A DNA stretch of 10,668 bases. Source: Nitriliruptorales bacterium. Lineage in GTDB: Bacteria; Actinomycetota; Nitriliruptoria; Euzebyales; Egibacteraceae. Shown piece by piece: positions 1-7,651 of the stretch; position 1 is the first letter of the stretch; every line of letters starts with the position of its first letter. Below the pieces are notes generated by a model. The model did not search any database and was not told the origin of the DNA. It saw only the letters and a list, made by a program, of their open reading frames with translations. The translations under genes were made by a program, and so were the position numbers. The DNA lies in the NCBI GenBank assembly GCA_007133145.1, contig SLNF01000041.1:1-10668 (forward strand). The letters run 5' to 3'.

Positions 1-65
1 CGTCGCGCCCGAGCCCGCACGCACGCGCGACGACCCGAGCCACGCGAGTCAGGAGCGAGCCCCCG

Positions 66-1496
66 ATGTCCGATGCGCCCCGAACGCTCATGGAGAAGGT
101 GTGGGACCGCCACGTCGTGCGGTCCCCCGCCGGCGAGCCCGACCTGCTCTACATCGACCTCCACCTCATCCACGAGGTCACGAGCCCGCAGGCCTTCGAG
201 GGCCTGCGCCTGGCCGGCCGCGGCGTCCGTCGCCCCGACCTCACCCTCGCCACCGTCGACCACAACGTGCCGACGACCGACCGCAGCCTCCCGATCGAGG
301 ACGAGCTCTCGGCCAAGCAGATCGCCACGCTCGAGGCCAACTGCGCGGAGTACGGCATCCGCCTCTTCTCGACGCGCTCGGACCGGCAGGGCATCGTCCA
401 CATGATCGGCCCCGAGCTCGGCGTGACCCAGCCGGGCACGACGGTGGTCTGCGGTGACAGCCACACCTCGACCCACGGGGCCTTCGGTGCGCTCGCCTTC
501 GGCATCGGCACCTCCGAGGTCGAGCACGTCCTCGCGACGCAGACCCTGCAGCAGGCCAAGCCGAGGACCTACGCGATCGACGTCGACGGTGACCTGCCCT
601 TCGGCACGACGGCGAAGGACGTCATGCTCCGCATCATCGCCGACCTCGGCGTCGAGGGCGGCGTCGGCTCGGTCTACGAGTACCGCGGCTCGACGATCCG
701 GTCGCTGTCGATGGAGGGCCGGATGACGATCTGCAACATGTCGATCGAGGGCGGGGCCCGCGCCGGCATGATCGCCCCCGACGACACGACCTTCGCCTAC
801 CTCGAAGGGCGCCCGCACGCGCCGGTCGGCAAGGACTGGGAGGCCGCGCTCGACTCCTGGCGCGAGCTGCCCAGCGACCCCGACGCGCACTTCGACGGCC
901 ACCACCACATCGACGCCGCGACGCTCGAGCCGACGGTGACCTGGGGCACGACCCCGGCGATGAGCGTGCCGGTCACCGGCCGGGTGCCCGCCGCCGAGGA
1001 CACCGCCGACCCCGACCAGGCGCGCCGGGCCCTGTCCTACATGGGCCTCGAGGGCGGGGAGGCGATCACCGAACTGCCGCTCGACCGCGTCTTCCTCGGC
1101 TCCTGCACGAACGCCCGCATCGAGGACCTCCGGGCCGCCGCCGCGGTCGTGCGCGACCGCAGGGTGGCCGAGGGCATCCGCGCGATGGTCGTGCCCGGCT
1201 CGACGATGGTGAAGCTCCAGGCCGAGTCCGAAGGGCTCGACGTCGTCTTCAAGGACGCCGGGTTCGAGTGGCGCGAGGCCGGCTGCTCGATGTGCCTGGG
1301 GATGAACCCCGACATCCTCCTGCCGGGGGAGCGCTGCGCCTCGACGTCGAACCGCAACTTCGAGGGCCGGCAGGGACGCGGCGGGCGCAGCCACCTCGTC
1401 TCGCCGGTCATGGCCGCCGCCGCGGCGATCCACGGCCACTTCGTCGACATCCGGGAGGACGCCCGCATGGCCGACGCCGCGGAGGTGAACCGCTGA
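66..1496 (+). CDS. leuC: 3-isopropylmalate dehydratase, large subunit
   Basis: This is the large, iron-sulfur subunit of isopropylmalate isomerase. With LeuD it converts 2-isopropylmalate to 3-isopropylmalate in cytosolic leucine biosynthesis. The 476-residue length matches the bacterial family. The three cluster-ligand cysteines are present: C347 in GSCTNARIEDL, and C407 and C410 in GCSMCLGMNPD. Other aconitase-family blocks are CGDSHTSTHGAFG at about 129-141 and SNRNFEGRQG at about 428-437. The N-terminal MEKVWDRHVV block is typical of LeuC. The ATG is preceded by AGGAG at 51-55. The stop overlaps the leuD start by one base (TGATG), so the two subunits are probably translationally coupled. 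The 65 bases upstream are G/C-rich and show no clear promoter or leader, so regulation cannot be judged here. The assignment is secure. Confidence 0.98.
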   Translation: MSDAPRTLMEKVWDRHVVRSPAGEPDLLYIDLHLIHEVTSPQAFEGLRLAGRGVRRPDLTLATVDHNVPTTDRSLPIEDELSAKQIATLEANCAEYGIRLFSTRSDRQGIVHMIGPELGVTQPGTTVVCGDSHTSTHGAFGALAFGIGTSEVEHVLATQTLQQAKPRTYAIDVDGDLPFGTTAKDVMLRIIADLGVEGGVGSVYEYRGSTIRSLSMEGRMTICNMSIEGGARAGMIAPDDTTFAYLEGRPHAPVGKDWEAALDSWRELPSDPDAHFDGHHHIDAATLEPTVTWGTTPAMSVPVTGRVPAAEDTADPDQARRALSYMGLEGGEAITELPLDRVFLGSCTNARIEDLRAAAAVVRDRRVAEGIRAMVVPGSTMVKLQAESEGLDVVFKDAGFEWREAGCSMCLGMNPDILLPGERCASTSNRNFEGRQGRGGRSHLVSPVMAAAAAIHGHFVDIREDARMADAAEVNR

Positions 1497-2095
1497 TGGA
1501 CCCCGTCACGGTCGTGAGCGGCACGATGGTGCCGCTGTGGCAGGCCGACATCGACACCGACCAGATCATGCCGAAGCAGCACCTCAAGCGCATCGAGCGC
1601 ACCGGCTTCGGCGACTTCCTCTTCGACGACTGGCGCGCCGACCCCGACTTCGTCCTCAACGACGCGCGCTACGCCGGCGGCAACGTCCTCGTGACCGGGC
1701 CGAACTTCGGCTGCGGCTCGAGCCGCGAGCACGCCCCGTGGGGCCTGCAGCAGTACGGCTTCGATGCGATCATCGCCCCGAGCTTCGCCGACATCTTCAA
1801 GACGAACTGCGCGAAGATCGGCCTGCTCACCGTGCCGCTCGAGGCCTCGGCGGTCGAGGAGCTCGTGGCGATGGCGCTCGAGGACCCCGCCGCCCCGGTG
1901 CGCATCGACCTGCCCGAGCAGCTCGTCGTGGCCGGACGGGTGCTCGCCCGCTTCGACATCGACGGCCACACCAAGCACATGCTCGTCCACGGCCTCGACC
2001 CCATCGGCCTCACCCTCGAGCACGACGACGAGATCGAGGCGTTCGAGGCGGCACGGCCGGCGTTCATGCCGACGACGCCGGCGCCCACCGGCTGA
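1496..2095 (+). CDS. leuD: 3-isopropylmalate dehydratase, small subunit
   Basis: This is the small swivel-domain subunit of isopropylmalate isomerase, partner of the preceding LeuC. It is 199 residues, the usual bacterial length. Family landmarks are DIDTDQIMPKQHL at about 18-30, the substrate-loop block GPNFGCGSSREHAPWGL at about 68-84, and APSFADIFKTNC at about 94-105. The ATG at 1496 overlaps the leuC stop and has GGAGG at 1481-1485, ten bases upstream. An upstream in-frame start at 1268 would lie inside leuC and is not credible, because homology begins at MDPVTVVSGTMVPLW. The last 20 or so residues are proline- and alanine-rich and look unstructured. Identity and start are both secure. 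Confidence 0.98.
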   Translation: MDPVTVVSGTMVPLWQADIDTDQIMPKQHLKRIERTGFGDFLFDDWRADPDFVLNDARYAGGNVLVTGPNFGCGSSREHAPWGLQQYGFDAIIAPSFADIFKTNCAKIGLLTVPLEASAVEELVAMALEDPAAPVRIDLPEQLVVAGRVLARFDIDGHTKHMLVHGLDPIGLTLEHDDEIEAFEAARPAFMPTTPAPTG

Positions 2096-2207
2096 GGTCC
2101 TGCGGGCGCGGGTCGCGGGCGCCGCAGCGCGGCCGTGGCGGTGTCGAGCCGTGCGAGCGCGGGTAGACACCCCCGGGGGGCCACCCCGCCCACCGCGACC
2201 CGAATCC

Positions 2208-2220
2208 GGAGTGACCGTTG
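2208..2220 (+). promoter_or_regulatory. Shine-Dalgarno site selecting a TTG start
   Basis: GGAG at 2208-2211 sits six bases before TTG at 2218. An in-frame TGA at 2212-2214 excludes any start further upstream, and the next in-frame candidates lie well inside the protein. This makes TTG the best-supported start for the ABC ATPase. A GTG at 2211 is in another frame. Confidence 0.7.
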
Positions 2221-3030
2221 ACCCACGTCGTGCCCGCCGCGCAGGGCGCCGACGCGGACCGCCGGGACGCCCCCGCGGTGCGCACCGCGGCGCTCGCCAA
2301 GACCTACCCCGGTGGTCTCACCGCGGTCGCCGACCTCGACCTCACCGTCGGCGCCGGCGAGATCTTCGGGCTGCTCGGTCCCAACGGCGCCGGCAAGACG
2401 ACGACCATCGGCATGCTCACCACCCGGGTGGTGCCGACGTCGGGCAGCGCGACGGTCCGTGGCGTCGACGTCGTCGCCGAGCCGGCCCGGGCCAAGCGGC
2501 ACATCGGCGTCGTCCCCCAGACGAACACGCTCGACCGCAGCCTCGACGTCCGGGAGAACCTCTACTACCACGGCCGGTACTTCGGCCTCACCGCAAGGGC
2601 GTCACGTGCGCGGGCGGACGATCTGCTCGAGCGCTTCCGGCTGACCGAGAAGGCACGTCAGCGGCCCGCCGCGCTGTCGGGCGGCATGGCCCAGCGCCTC
2701 ATGGTCGCCCGGGCGTTGCTGCACCGGCCCGCCGTGCTCTTCCTCGACGAGCCCACCACCGGGCTCGACCCGCAGAGCCGCATCGCCCTGTGGGACCTCC
2801 TCGTCGAGCTCCACGACGAGGGCGAGACCATCGTCATCACGACGCACTACATGGAGGAGGCCGAGCGGCTCTGCGACCGGGTCGCGATCATGGACCACGG
2901 GCGGCTGCTCACCGTCGGCACGCCCGCTGCGCTCAAGGCCTCCGTCGAGGGCGACCGCGGCGCCGGGCACCGCGCACCGTCGCTCGAGTCGGTCTTCATC
3001 GCCCTGACCGGAAGGGAGCTGCGTGACTGA
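2218..3030 (+). CDS. ABC exporter ATP-binding protein, DrrA-like ABC-2 family
   Basis: This cytosolic ATPase subunit of an ABC-2 exporter powers the membrane protein encoded immediately downstream. All nucleotide-binding motifs are intact in the 270 residues: Walker A GPNGAGKT at 54-61, Q-loop Q101 in VVPQTN, signature LSGGM at 153-157, Walker B VLFLDEP at 173-179, the D-loop at TGLDPQ, and switch histidine H210 in ITTHYMEEAERLCD. The pattern following the Q-loop and the MEEAE block resemble DrrA-type drug and lipid exporters. The C-terminal tail after the ATPase core is short, shorter than in DrrA proteins of 300 or more residues, and ends in SLESVFIALTGRELRD, a common ending for the family. 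The first 20 or so residues look disordered. The gene overlaps the permease by 8 bases. The substrate cannot be inferred. Confidence 0.92.
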   Translation: MTHVVPAAQGADADRRDAPAVRTAALAKTYPGGLTAVADLDLTVGAGEIFGLLGPNGAGKTTTIGMLTTRVVPTSGSATVRGVDVVAEPARAKRHIGVVPQTNTLDRSLDVRENLYYHGRYFGLTARASRARADDLLERFRLTEKARQRPAALSGGMAQRLMVARALLHRPAVLFLDEPTTGLDPQSRIALWDLLVELHDEGETIVITTHYMEEAERLCDRVAIMDHGRLLTVGTPAALKASVEGDRGAGHRAPSLESVFIALTGRELRD

Positions 3031-3877
3031 GCGCGCGACGCCGTCCGGCGCGACCCTCGCGGAGCCGATGGCCGGACCCGCCGACGCCGCCCAGCCCCTC
3101 GCCGCCTTCGGCGGGCTCCTGCTGCGCGACCTCCGGGTCCTCACCAAGGAACTCGGACGCTTCCTCGTACGCACCGTCAGCCAACCGCTGTTGCTCGTCT
3201 TCGTCTTCACCTACGTCCTGCCCTCGATCGGCCGGGACCTCGGCGGCGACGGCGGGCAGGGCTCGTTCACCGACGTGCTCGTGCCGGGGGTGCTCGCCAT
3301 CGCCATCCTCATCAAGGGCGTGCAGTCGGTCGCCCTGCCGCTCGTGCAGGAGTTCGGCTACACCCGCGAGATCGAGGACCGCGTGATGGCTCCGCTGCCG
3401 GTCTGGGCGGTGGCGGTGGAGAAGATCGTCGCCGGAGCCCTGCAGGGGCTGCTCGCCGCGGCGATCGTCGTGCCGATCGTCGCGCTCGTGCCCGCCGAGC
3501 CGATCGCCCTCGACATCACCTGGCCGGCGCTCGTCGCGGTCCTGCTGCTCGCGCCGGTGCTCGCCTCGGCACTCGGACTCGTCCTGGGGACCTTCATCGA
3601 ACCCGACAACGTCCCCCTGATGTTCAGCGTCATCATCCTCCCGGTGACCTTCCTCGGCGCGACGTACTTCCCGTGGGCCGAGCTCAGCGTGATCCCCTGG
3701 CTGCAGATCGCGCTCCTCGTCAACCCGCTCGTCTACATCGCCGAGGGGTTCCGCTTCGCGTTGACCACCGACGTGCCGCACATGCCACCGCTCGCGATCT
3801 TCAGCGCCCTCGTCGTGGCCACGTCGGCGGCGACCTGGCTCGGTGTCCGGGGCTTCCGGCGCCGGGTTCTCGGCTGA
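3023..3877 (+). CDS. ABC-2 type exporter permease
   Basis: This is the membrane subunit partnering the preceding ATPase, an ABC-2 (DrrB-like) permease of 284 residues. About six hydrophobic segments can be drawn, near 53-69, 86-106, 132-156, 168-190, 197-214 and 256-274. The segment between the second and third carries the typical QEFGYTREIEDRVMAPLPV coupling region at about 109-127. The stretch LVNPLVYIAEGFRFAL near 232-247 is characteristic of this family. GTG at 3023 overlaps the ATPase stop by 8 bases and has GGAG at 3015-3018, suggesting translational coupling. An in-frame ATG at 3068 would remove a variable N-terminus of 15 residues and is an alternative. Cargo is unknown: drugs, lipids or cell-wall precursors are all possible. 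Confidence 0.92.
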   Translation: MTERATPSGATLAEPMAGPADAAQPLAAFGGLLLRDLRVLTKELGRFLVRTVSQPLLLVFVFTYVLPSIGRDLGGDGGQGSFTDVLVPGVLAIAILIKGVQSVALPLVQEFGYTREIEDRVMAPLPVWAVAVEKIVAGALQGLLAAAIVVPIVALVPAEPIALDITWPALVAVLLLAPVLASALGLVLGTFIEPDNVPLMFSVIILPVTFLGATYFPWAELSVIPWLQIALLVNPLVYIAEGFRFALTTDVPHMPPLAIFSALVVATSAATWLGVRGFRRRVLG

Positions 3878-3896
3878 GCGCCGTCGGGGCGGGTGC

Positions 3897-3925
3897 TTGA
3901 TTTCCCCGGGGCCTCGTCCGACCCT
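3897..3925 (+). promoter_or_regulatory. candidate promoter for the hypothetical-SNF2-SWIM unit
   Basis: TTGATT at 3897-3902 and GACCCT at 3920-3925 are separated by 17 bases. They resemble the -35 and relaxed -10 elements of a sigma-70 type actinobacterial promoter. This is the only A/T-containing patch in the gap after the permease. The implied leader is about 45 bases and ends at the ribosome site GAGGAG. The palindrome CCCCGGGG at 3904-3911 lies in the spacer. This is pattern evidence only. Confidence 0.3.
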
Positions 3926-3965
3926 GGGAGGGTGAGGGGTGAGGCGCACGACGCGCCGGCGAGCA

Positions 3966-3979
3966 GAGGAGCGACCATG
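3966..3979 (+). promoter_or_regulatory. Shine-Dalgarno site setting the start at 3977
   Basis: GAGGAG at 3966-3971 is five bases before ATG at 3977. The reading frame is open back to ATG 3893, but that earlier start has no good ribosome site and would place the promoter-like patch and the purine-rich leader inside the protein. Confidence 0.7.
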
Positions 3980-4519
3980 CCCGAGAGCGAGGCCGTCCGG
4001 CGTCGCGTGCCGCGACCGCCCGCCCATGCCTGGGCGTGGTTGCAGCGCTCCCGCCCGGTGCTCAACGCCGTCGCCGCACAGCTCACCGGCGGCCCGCCGA
4101 GCCCGGGTTTCGTCGACGACCTCCGTGCCCGTTTCGAGGACGATCCCTTCACCCGAGACGTGCTCGTCGGCGTCATCGCCGACGTCGCCTTCGGCGGCCG
4201 CGTGCCGCAGCGTCGCCCCGCCGGTGCCTCGTGGGACCGCGGCCTGACATGGTGGGCCGCGGCCCTGGCCGGCACGACCCCGGAGGCCTTCGAGGGGCGT
4301 GGCGAGGGGCCGGGACAGCCACCCTTGTTCGACGAGGCCCCGCGTGAGGAGCCGCCGACGCCGCGGCGGCGCCGTGCCGAGGTCGTCGCCGAGCTCGCCC
4401 CCAGGGCGCCGGAGTCCGCCGCGCTCGCCGCCCGGTTGCGTGACCTGCTCGCCCAGGCCGAGGGCGACAGCGTGCCGGTCCAGGCCGTTCGCGACCTCCT
4501 CACCGAGCTCGAGGGGTGA
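3977..4519 (+). CDS. uncharacterised protein ahead of SNF2 ATPase
   Basis: I do not recognise this 180-residue protein. The N-terminal half (about 15-105) is predicted helical and tryptophan-rich (W19, W21, W86, W92, W93), with a DDLRARFEDDPFTRDVLVGV block near 47-66. A low-complexity middle (about 105-135) contains QPPLF at 114-118 followed by acidic residues and then an arginine run at 130-133. The C-terminus (about 145-180) looks like two leucine-rich amphipathic helices. There is no signal peptide or membrane segment, so it is probably cytosolic. ATG 3977 is chosen for its GAGGAG ribosome site. It lies 124 bases before the SNF2 gene on the same strand. An accessory role with that ATPase is a guess from position, and QPPLF is a loose match to sliding-clamp-binding peptides. 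Coding status is supported by the long frame, good start signal and codon bias. Confidence 0.8.
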   Translation: MPESEAVRRRVPRPPAHAWAWLQRSRPVLNAVAAQLTGGPPSPGFVDDLRARFEDDPFTRDVLVGVIADVAFGGRVPQRRPAGASWDRGLTWWAAALAGTTPEAFEGRGEGPGQPPLFDEAPREEPPTPRRRRAEVVAELAPRAPESAALAARLRDLLAQAEGDSVPVQAVRDLLTELEG

Positions 4520-4597
4520 ACGCGGCTGAGCGCCCCACCCGTGGGCGAGCGGACGCGCGTGGTGGCATCGTCGACGGCGACGCCGAGCAGCGGCGGG

Positions 4598-4603
4598 TAG
4601 CGT
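4598..4603 (+). promoter_or_regulatory. candidate -10 element before the SNF2 gene
   Basis: TAGCGT fits the TAnnnT form of actinobacterial -10 boxes and stands out in otherwise G/C-only sequence. It would start transcription near 4610, about 34 bases before the ATG at 4644. No good -35 is seen at 17-18 bases; TCGACG at 4571 is too far away. It could allow the SNF2-SWIM pair to be expressed separately from the upstream gene. Confidence 0.25.
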
Positions 4604-4643
4604 GGTCGGGTCCGCGCACTGACCGTCGGCACCGCAGGGGACG

Positions 4644-7640
4644 ATGCACGCCGAGCCGCACCTGACCTTCCTGCCCGACGTGGCCGTGCCGGCCAGGGGC
4701 CGGATGGCGCTCTACACCCTCGAGCGGCCGGGCGGGGCCGCGCCGGTCGAGGCCGCGGCACGACTCGGGCTCGATGGTGCCCCGGCCACCGCGGTGCTGT
4801 ACCGGCCCGACGGGCACCGCCCGGTCCGTGAGGAGACCCCCGTCGTCGCCGTGCCGCTCGAGCGGGCACTGCCGGCGTTGCTCGACCTGCGCGAGCCCCG
4901 CGGGCCCGAGCACGCTGGTCGTGAGCGGCCCAGCGACAGCGTGCGGGTGTGGGCGCTGGCCTTCCGGGTGGCTTGGCGGCTCGTCGTCGAGCAGCGCATC
5001 GTCCCGTCGATGACCGTCGACGACGACGGCGGGGCCTTCGGGGTCTGGCGGGCCCACGCGACCGGCGACCCCGCCTCGCTCGAGACCCTCGCCCTCCTCG
5101 CCGCGGCGATGCCACCCGCCGCGCACGCGGTGCCGAGCCCGGCCGACGCCGAGCGCGTCTGGGGGCCCGAGGACCTCCTCGCCGCCGCGCTCGACGCCCT
5201 CGCCGACCTCGCCGCGCGCCGCGGGAACGCCGATCCCAGGGAAGGCCGTCCGCGGGCGCGGCTGCTGCCGTGGACCGCCCGATGGGAGGAGGGTCTGCGC
5301 GACACCGCCGACCCGTCGGTGCCGCTGCGCGAAGGCGCCGCCGACCTCGCCGCCGGCATCGCCGGCTGGCACGCCGCCGTCGACGCCGAGGCCGGAGGGC
5401 TCACCGAGGTGCGCCTCGTCGCCCCGCCCGACTCCGACGGCGACTGGCGCCTCGAGCTCGGGGTGCGCACCGAGACCGGGGCACTGCTGCCCGCCGAGGA
5501 GGTCTGGGCCGGCGACCCCGAGGGCGACAGCGCCGTGGCCGCACGCCAGGAGGCACTGCTCGCGGGCCTCGGTCGCTGTGCGCGGCTCTTCGCCCCGATG
5601 GAGGAGGCCCTCTCCGAGGCGGTGCCCGAGGCAGTGCCGCTGTCGGTCGAGCAGGCCTGGGGCTTCCTCAGCGAGGTTGCGCCCCTCCTCGACGGCGCGG
5701 GCGTCGTCGTGCGCCTGCCCGAGGACCTCGCCGCCGACGATCTTCGCATCCGTCTGCGGGTCGGCGCGGCCACCGACGACGGGGCCGAGTCCGTCAGCGG
5801 GGTCGAACGCGGCGAGGTGCCCTTCTCCTGGGAGGTCGCCCTCGGCGAGGACACCCTGAGCGACGACGAGGTCGCCGGCCTGCTCGCCAGCACCGACCCG
5901 CTCGTGTTCTGGCGAGGTCGCTGGGTGCGCATCGACCCCGCTGACGCCGAGCGACTGCGCAGCCTCGGTGCCCCGGGCAGCGTGAGCTTCGCCGAGGGAC
6001 TCGGGCTCGCCCTCGCGGGCACGCAGCCCGCCGGCTGGGACGGACCGACCGGGTCGGCCGCCGAGGCCGACGTCGTCGCCGACGGGGCGGTGGCCGACCT
6101 CCTCGAGCGCTTGCGCGGCGCCGCCGACGTACCCCCGGCTGCCCAGCGGCCCGACGGCTTCGAGGGGGAGCTCCGCCCCTACCAGCAACGTGGGGTCGGC
6201 TGGCTCGCCGGCATGGGCGCCCTCGGCCTCGGTGCCGTGCTCGCCGACGACATGGGCCTCGGCAAGACCATCCAGCTCATCGGCTACCTCCTCGCGCGAG
6301 GAGGCGAGGGCCCCCACCTCGTCGTCTGCCCCACCTCGGTCGTCGGCAACTGGGAGCGGGAGATCCGACGGTTCGCGCCCTCCCTCGAGGTCACGCGCCA
6401 CCACGGACCGGAACGGCCCACCGAGCTGCCGCCGGCCCCACGCGGGGTGTGGCTCACGACCTACGGGACGCTGCGGCGCGACGCCGACCTCCTCGCCGGG
6501 GTGGGGTGGGACGTGCTCACCCTCGACGAGGCGCAGCACGTGAAGAACCCGACGACGGCCGGGGCCCGCGCGGTGCGCCGACTCGAGGCCGCCCACGCCG
6601 TGGCGCTGACCGGCACGCCGCTCGAGAACCGGCTCGCCGAGCTATGGTCGCTCATGGACGTCTGCAACCCCGGACTGCTGGGCACGCGCGCGGCGTTCGG
6701 GCGGCGCTTCGTCACCCCCATCGAGAAGCGCCGCGATCCTGCGACGGCGCTGCGGTTGCGGCGCTTCGTCGCTCCCTTCGTCCTGCGACGCGAGAAGACC
6801 GACCCTGCGGTCATCGACGACCTTCCCGAGAAGATCGAGCGCACCGCGGTCTGCCCGCTCACCCCCGAGCAGGCCGCGCTCTACGAGGAGGCTGCCACCG
6901 AGGTCCTCGAGCGCGGGCTCGCCGAGGCCTCGGACATGGAGCGCCGCGGGCGCGTCCTCGCGCTGCTGACCCGCCTCAAGCAGATCTGCAACCACCCCGC
7001 CCAGGCCAACGACGAGCCCGAGACCGCCGAGCTCGCGGGGCGCTCGGGCAAGCTCGCGACGTGTCGTGACCTCGTCGCCGACGCGGTCGACGGCGGCGAG
7101 CAGGTCCTCATCTTCACCCAGTACGTCGCCATGGGGCGCCGTCTGGTCCGCCAGCTCTCCGCCGACCTCGACGTCGACGTGCCGCTGCTCCACGGCGGGG
7201 TGAACGCCGGCGCCCGCGACCGCATCGTCGCGGCGTTCCAGGGCGAGGGCGACGCGCCGCCGACGCCGGTGCTCGTCGTGAGCCTGCGGGCCGGCGGCAC
7301 CGGGCTCAACCTCACCGCCGCGACGCAGGTCGTGCACTACGACCGCTGGTGGAACCCGGCGGTCGAGGACCAGGCCACCGACCGCGCGCACCGCATCGGC
7401 CAGCGGCGCACCGTCGAGGTGCACAAGCTCATCACCGCCGGCACCGTCGAGGAGCGCGTCGCCGACCTGCTCGAGCAGAAGCGCTCGCTCGCCTCCTCGG
7501 TCGTCGGTGCGGGTGAGGCGTGGATCACCGAGCTCGGTGACGAGGAGCTCGCCGAGCTCGTCGCCCTCGGCGCCGACGCCCAGATCACGGAGCTCGATGA
7601 GGAGCGCTGGAACGACACGGCCTTCGAGGAGGCGAGCTGA
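4644..7640 (+). CDS. SNF2-family DNA-dependent ATPase (HelZ-like)
   Basis: This 998-residue Swi2/Snf2 ATPase is expected to translocate on double-stranded DNA rather than unwind it. The N-terminal half is the variable region of bacterial SNF2 proteins. Residues about 335-445 fit the SNF2-associated domain (PF12419), ending in DPLVFWRGRWVRIDPADAE. The motor follows: LRPYQQRGVGWL at 510-521, motif I DDMGLGKT at 535-542, motif Ia VCPTSVVGNW at 561-570, motif II DEAQ at 628-631, motif III LTGTPLENR at 655-663, motif IV IFTQYVAM at 823-830, motif V SLRAGGTGLNLT at 880-891 and motif VI DQATDRAHRIGQ at 909-920. Every catalytic motif looks intact. An in-frame TGA at 4620 leaves ATG 4644 as the first start, with AGGGG close upstream. 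The SWIM gene follows within 11-20 bases, so the two are probably co-transcribed and functional partners, as with mycobacterial HelZ and its neighbour. Confidence 0.97.
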   Translation: MHAEPHLTFLPDVAVPARGRMALYTLERPGGAAPVEAAARLGLDGAPATAVLYRPDGHRPVREETPVVAVPLERALPALLDLREPRGPEHAGRERPSDSVRVWALAFRVAWRLVVEQRIVPSMTVDDDGGAFGVWRAHATGDPASLETLALLAAAMPPAAHAVPSPADAERVWGPEDLLAAALDALADLAARRGNADPREGRPRARLLPWTARWEEGLRDTADPSVPLREGAADLAAGIAGWHAAVDAEAGGLTEVRLVAPPDSDGDWRLELGVRTETGALLPAEEVWAGDPEGDSAVAARQEALLAGLGRCARLFAPMEEALSEAVPEAVPLSVEQAWGFLSEVAPLLDGAGVVVRLPEDLAADDLRIRLRVGAATDDGAESVSGVERGEVPFSWEVALGEDTLSDDEVAGLLASTDPLVFWRGRWVRIDPADAERLRSLGAPGSVSFAEGLGLALAGTQPAGWDGPTGSAAEADVVADGAVADLLERLRGAADVPPAAQRPDGFEGELRPYQQRGVGWLAGMGALGLGAVLADDMGLGKTIQLIGYLLARGGEGPHLVVCPTSVVGNWEREIRRFAPSLEVTRHHGPERPTELPPAPRGVWLTTYGTLRRDADLLAGVGWDVLTLDEAQHVKNPTTAGARAVRRLEAAHAVALTGTPLENRLAELWSLMDVCNPGLLGTRAAFGRRFVTPIEKRRDPATALRLRRFVAPFVLRREKTDPAVIDDLPEKIERTAVCPLTPEQAALYEEAATEVLERGLAEASDMERRGRVLALLTRLKQICNHPAQANDEPETAELAGRSGKLATCRDLVADAVDGGEQVLIFTQYVAMGRRLVRQLSADLDVDVPLLHGGVNAGARDRIVAAFQGEGDAPPTPVLVVSLRAGGTGLNLTAATQVVHYDRWWNPAVEDQATDRAHRIGQRRTVEVHKLITAGTVEERVADLLEQKRSLASSVVGAGEAWITELGDEELAELVALGADAQITELDEERWNDTAFEEAS

Positions 7641-7651
7641 GCGATGGGGCG

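Noticed and set aside
2121..2133. Small hairpin GCCGC-AGC-GCGGC after leuD as a terminator
   Set aside because: A 5-bp G/C stem is expected by chance at this base composition and there is no T-run. It is too weak to call.
1037..2571. Long - strand open frames opposite leuC, leuD and the ABC ATPase
   Set aside because: They are coding shadows of conserved + strand genes and have no motif or ribosome site of their own.
4531..4547. Imperfect hairpin after the unknown gene as a terminator or attenuator
   Set aside because: It has only five continuous base pairs and no T-run, so it cannot be separated from chance in this GC-rich sequence.
4500..6596. A 698-residue open frame on the - strand antisense to the SNF2 gene
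   Set aside because: Long antisense frames are expected opposite GC-rich genes. This translation is glycine/arginine/histidine-rich with no family motifs, while the + strand carries all the SNF2 motifs.
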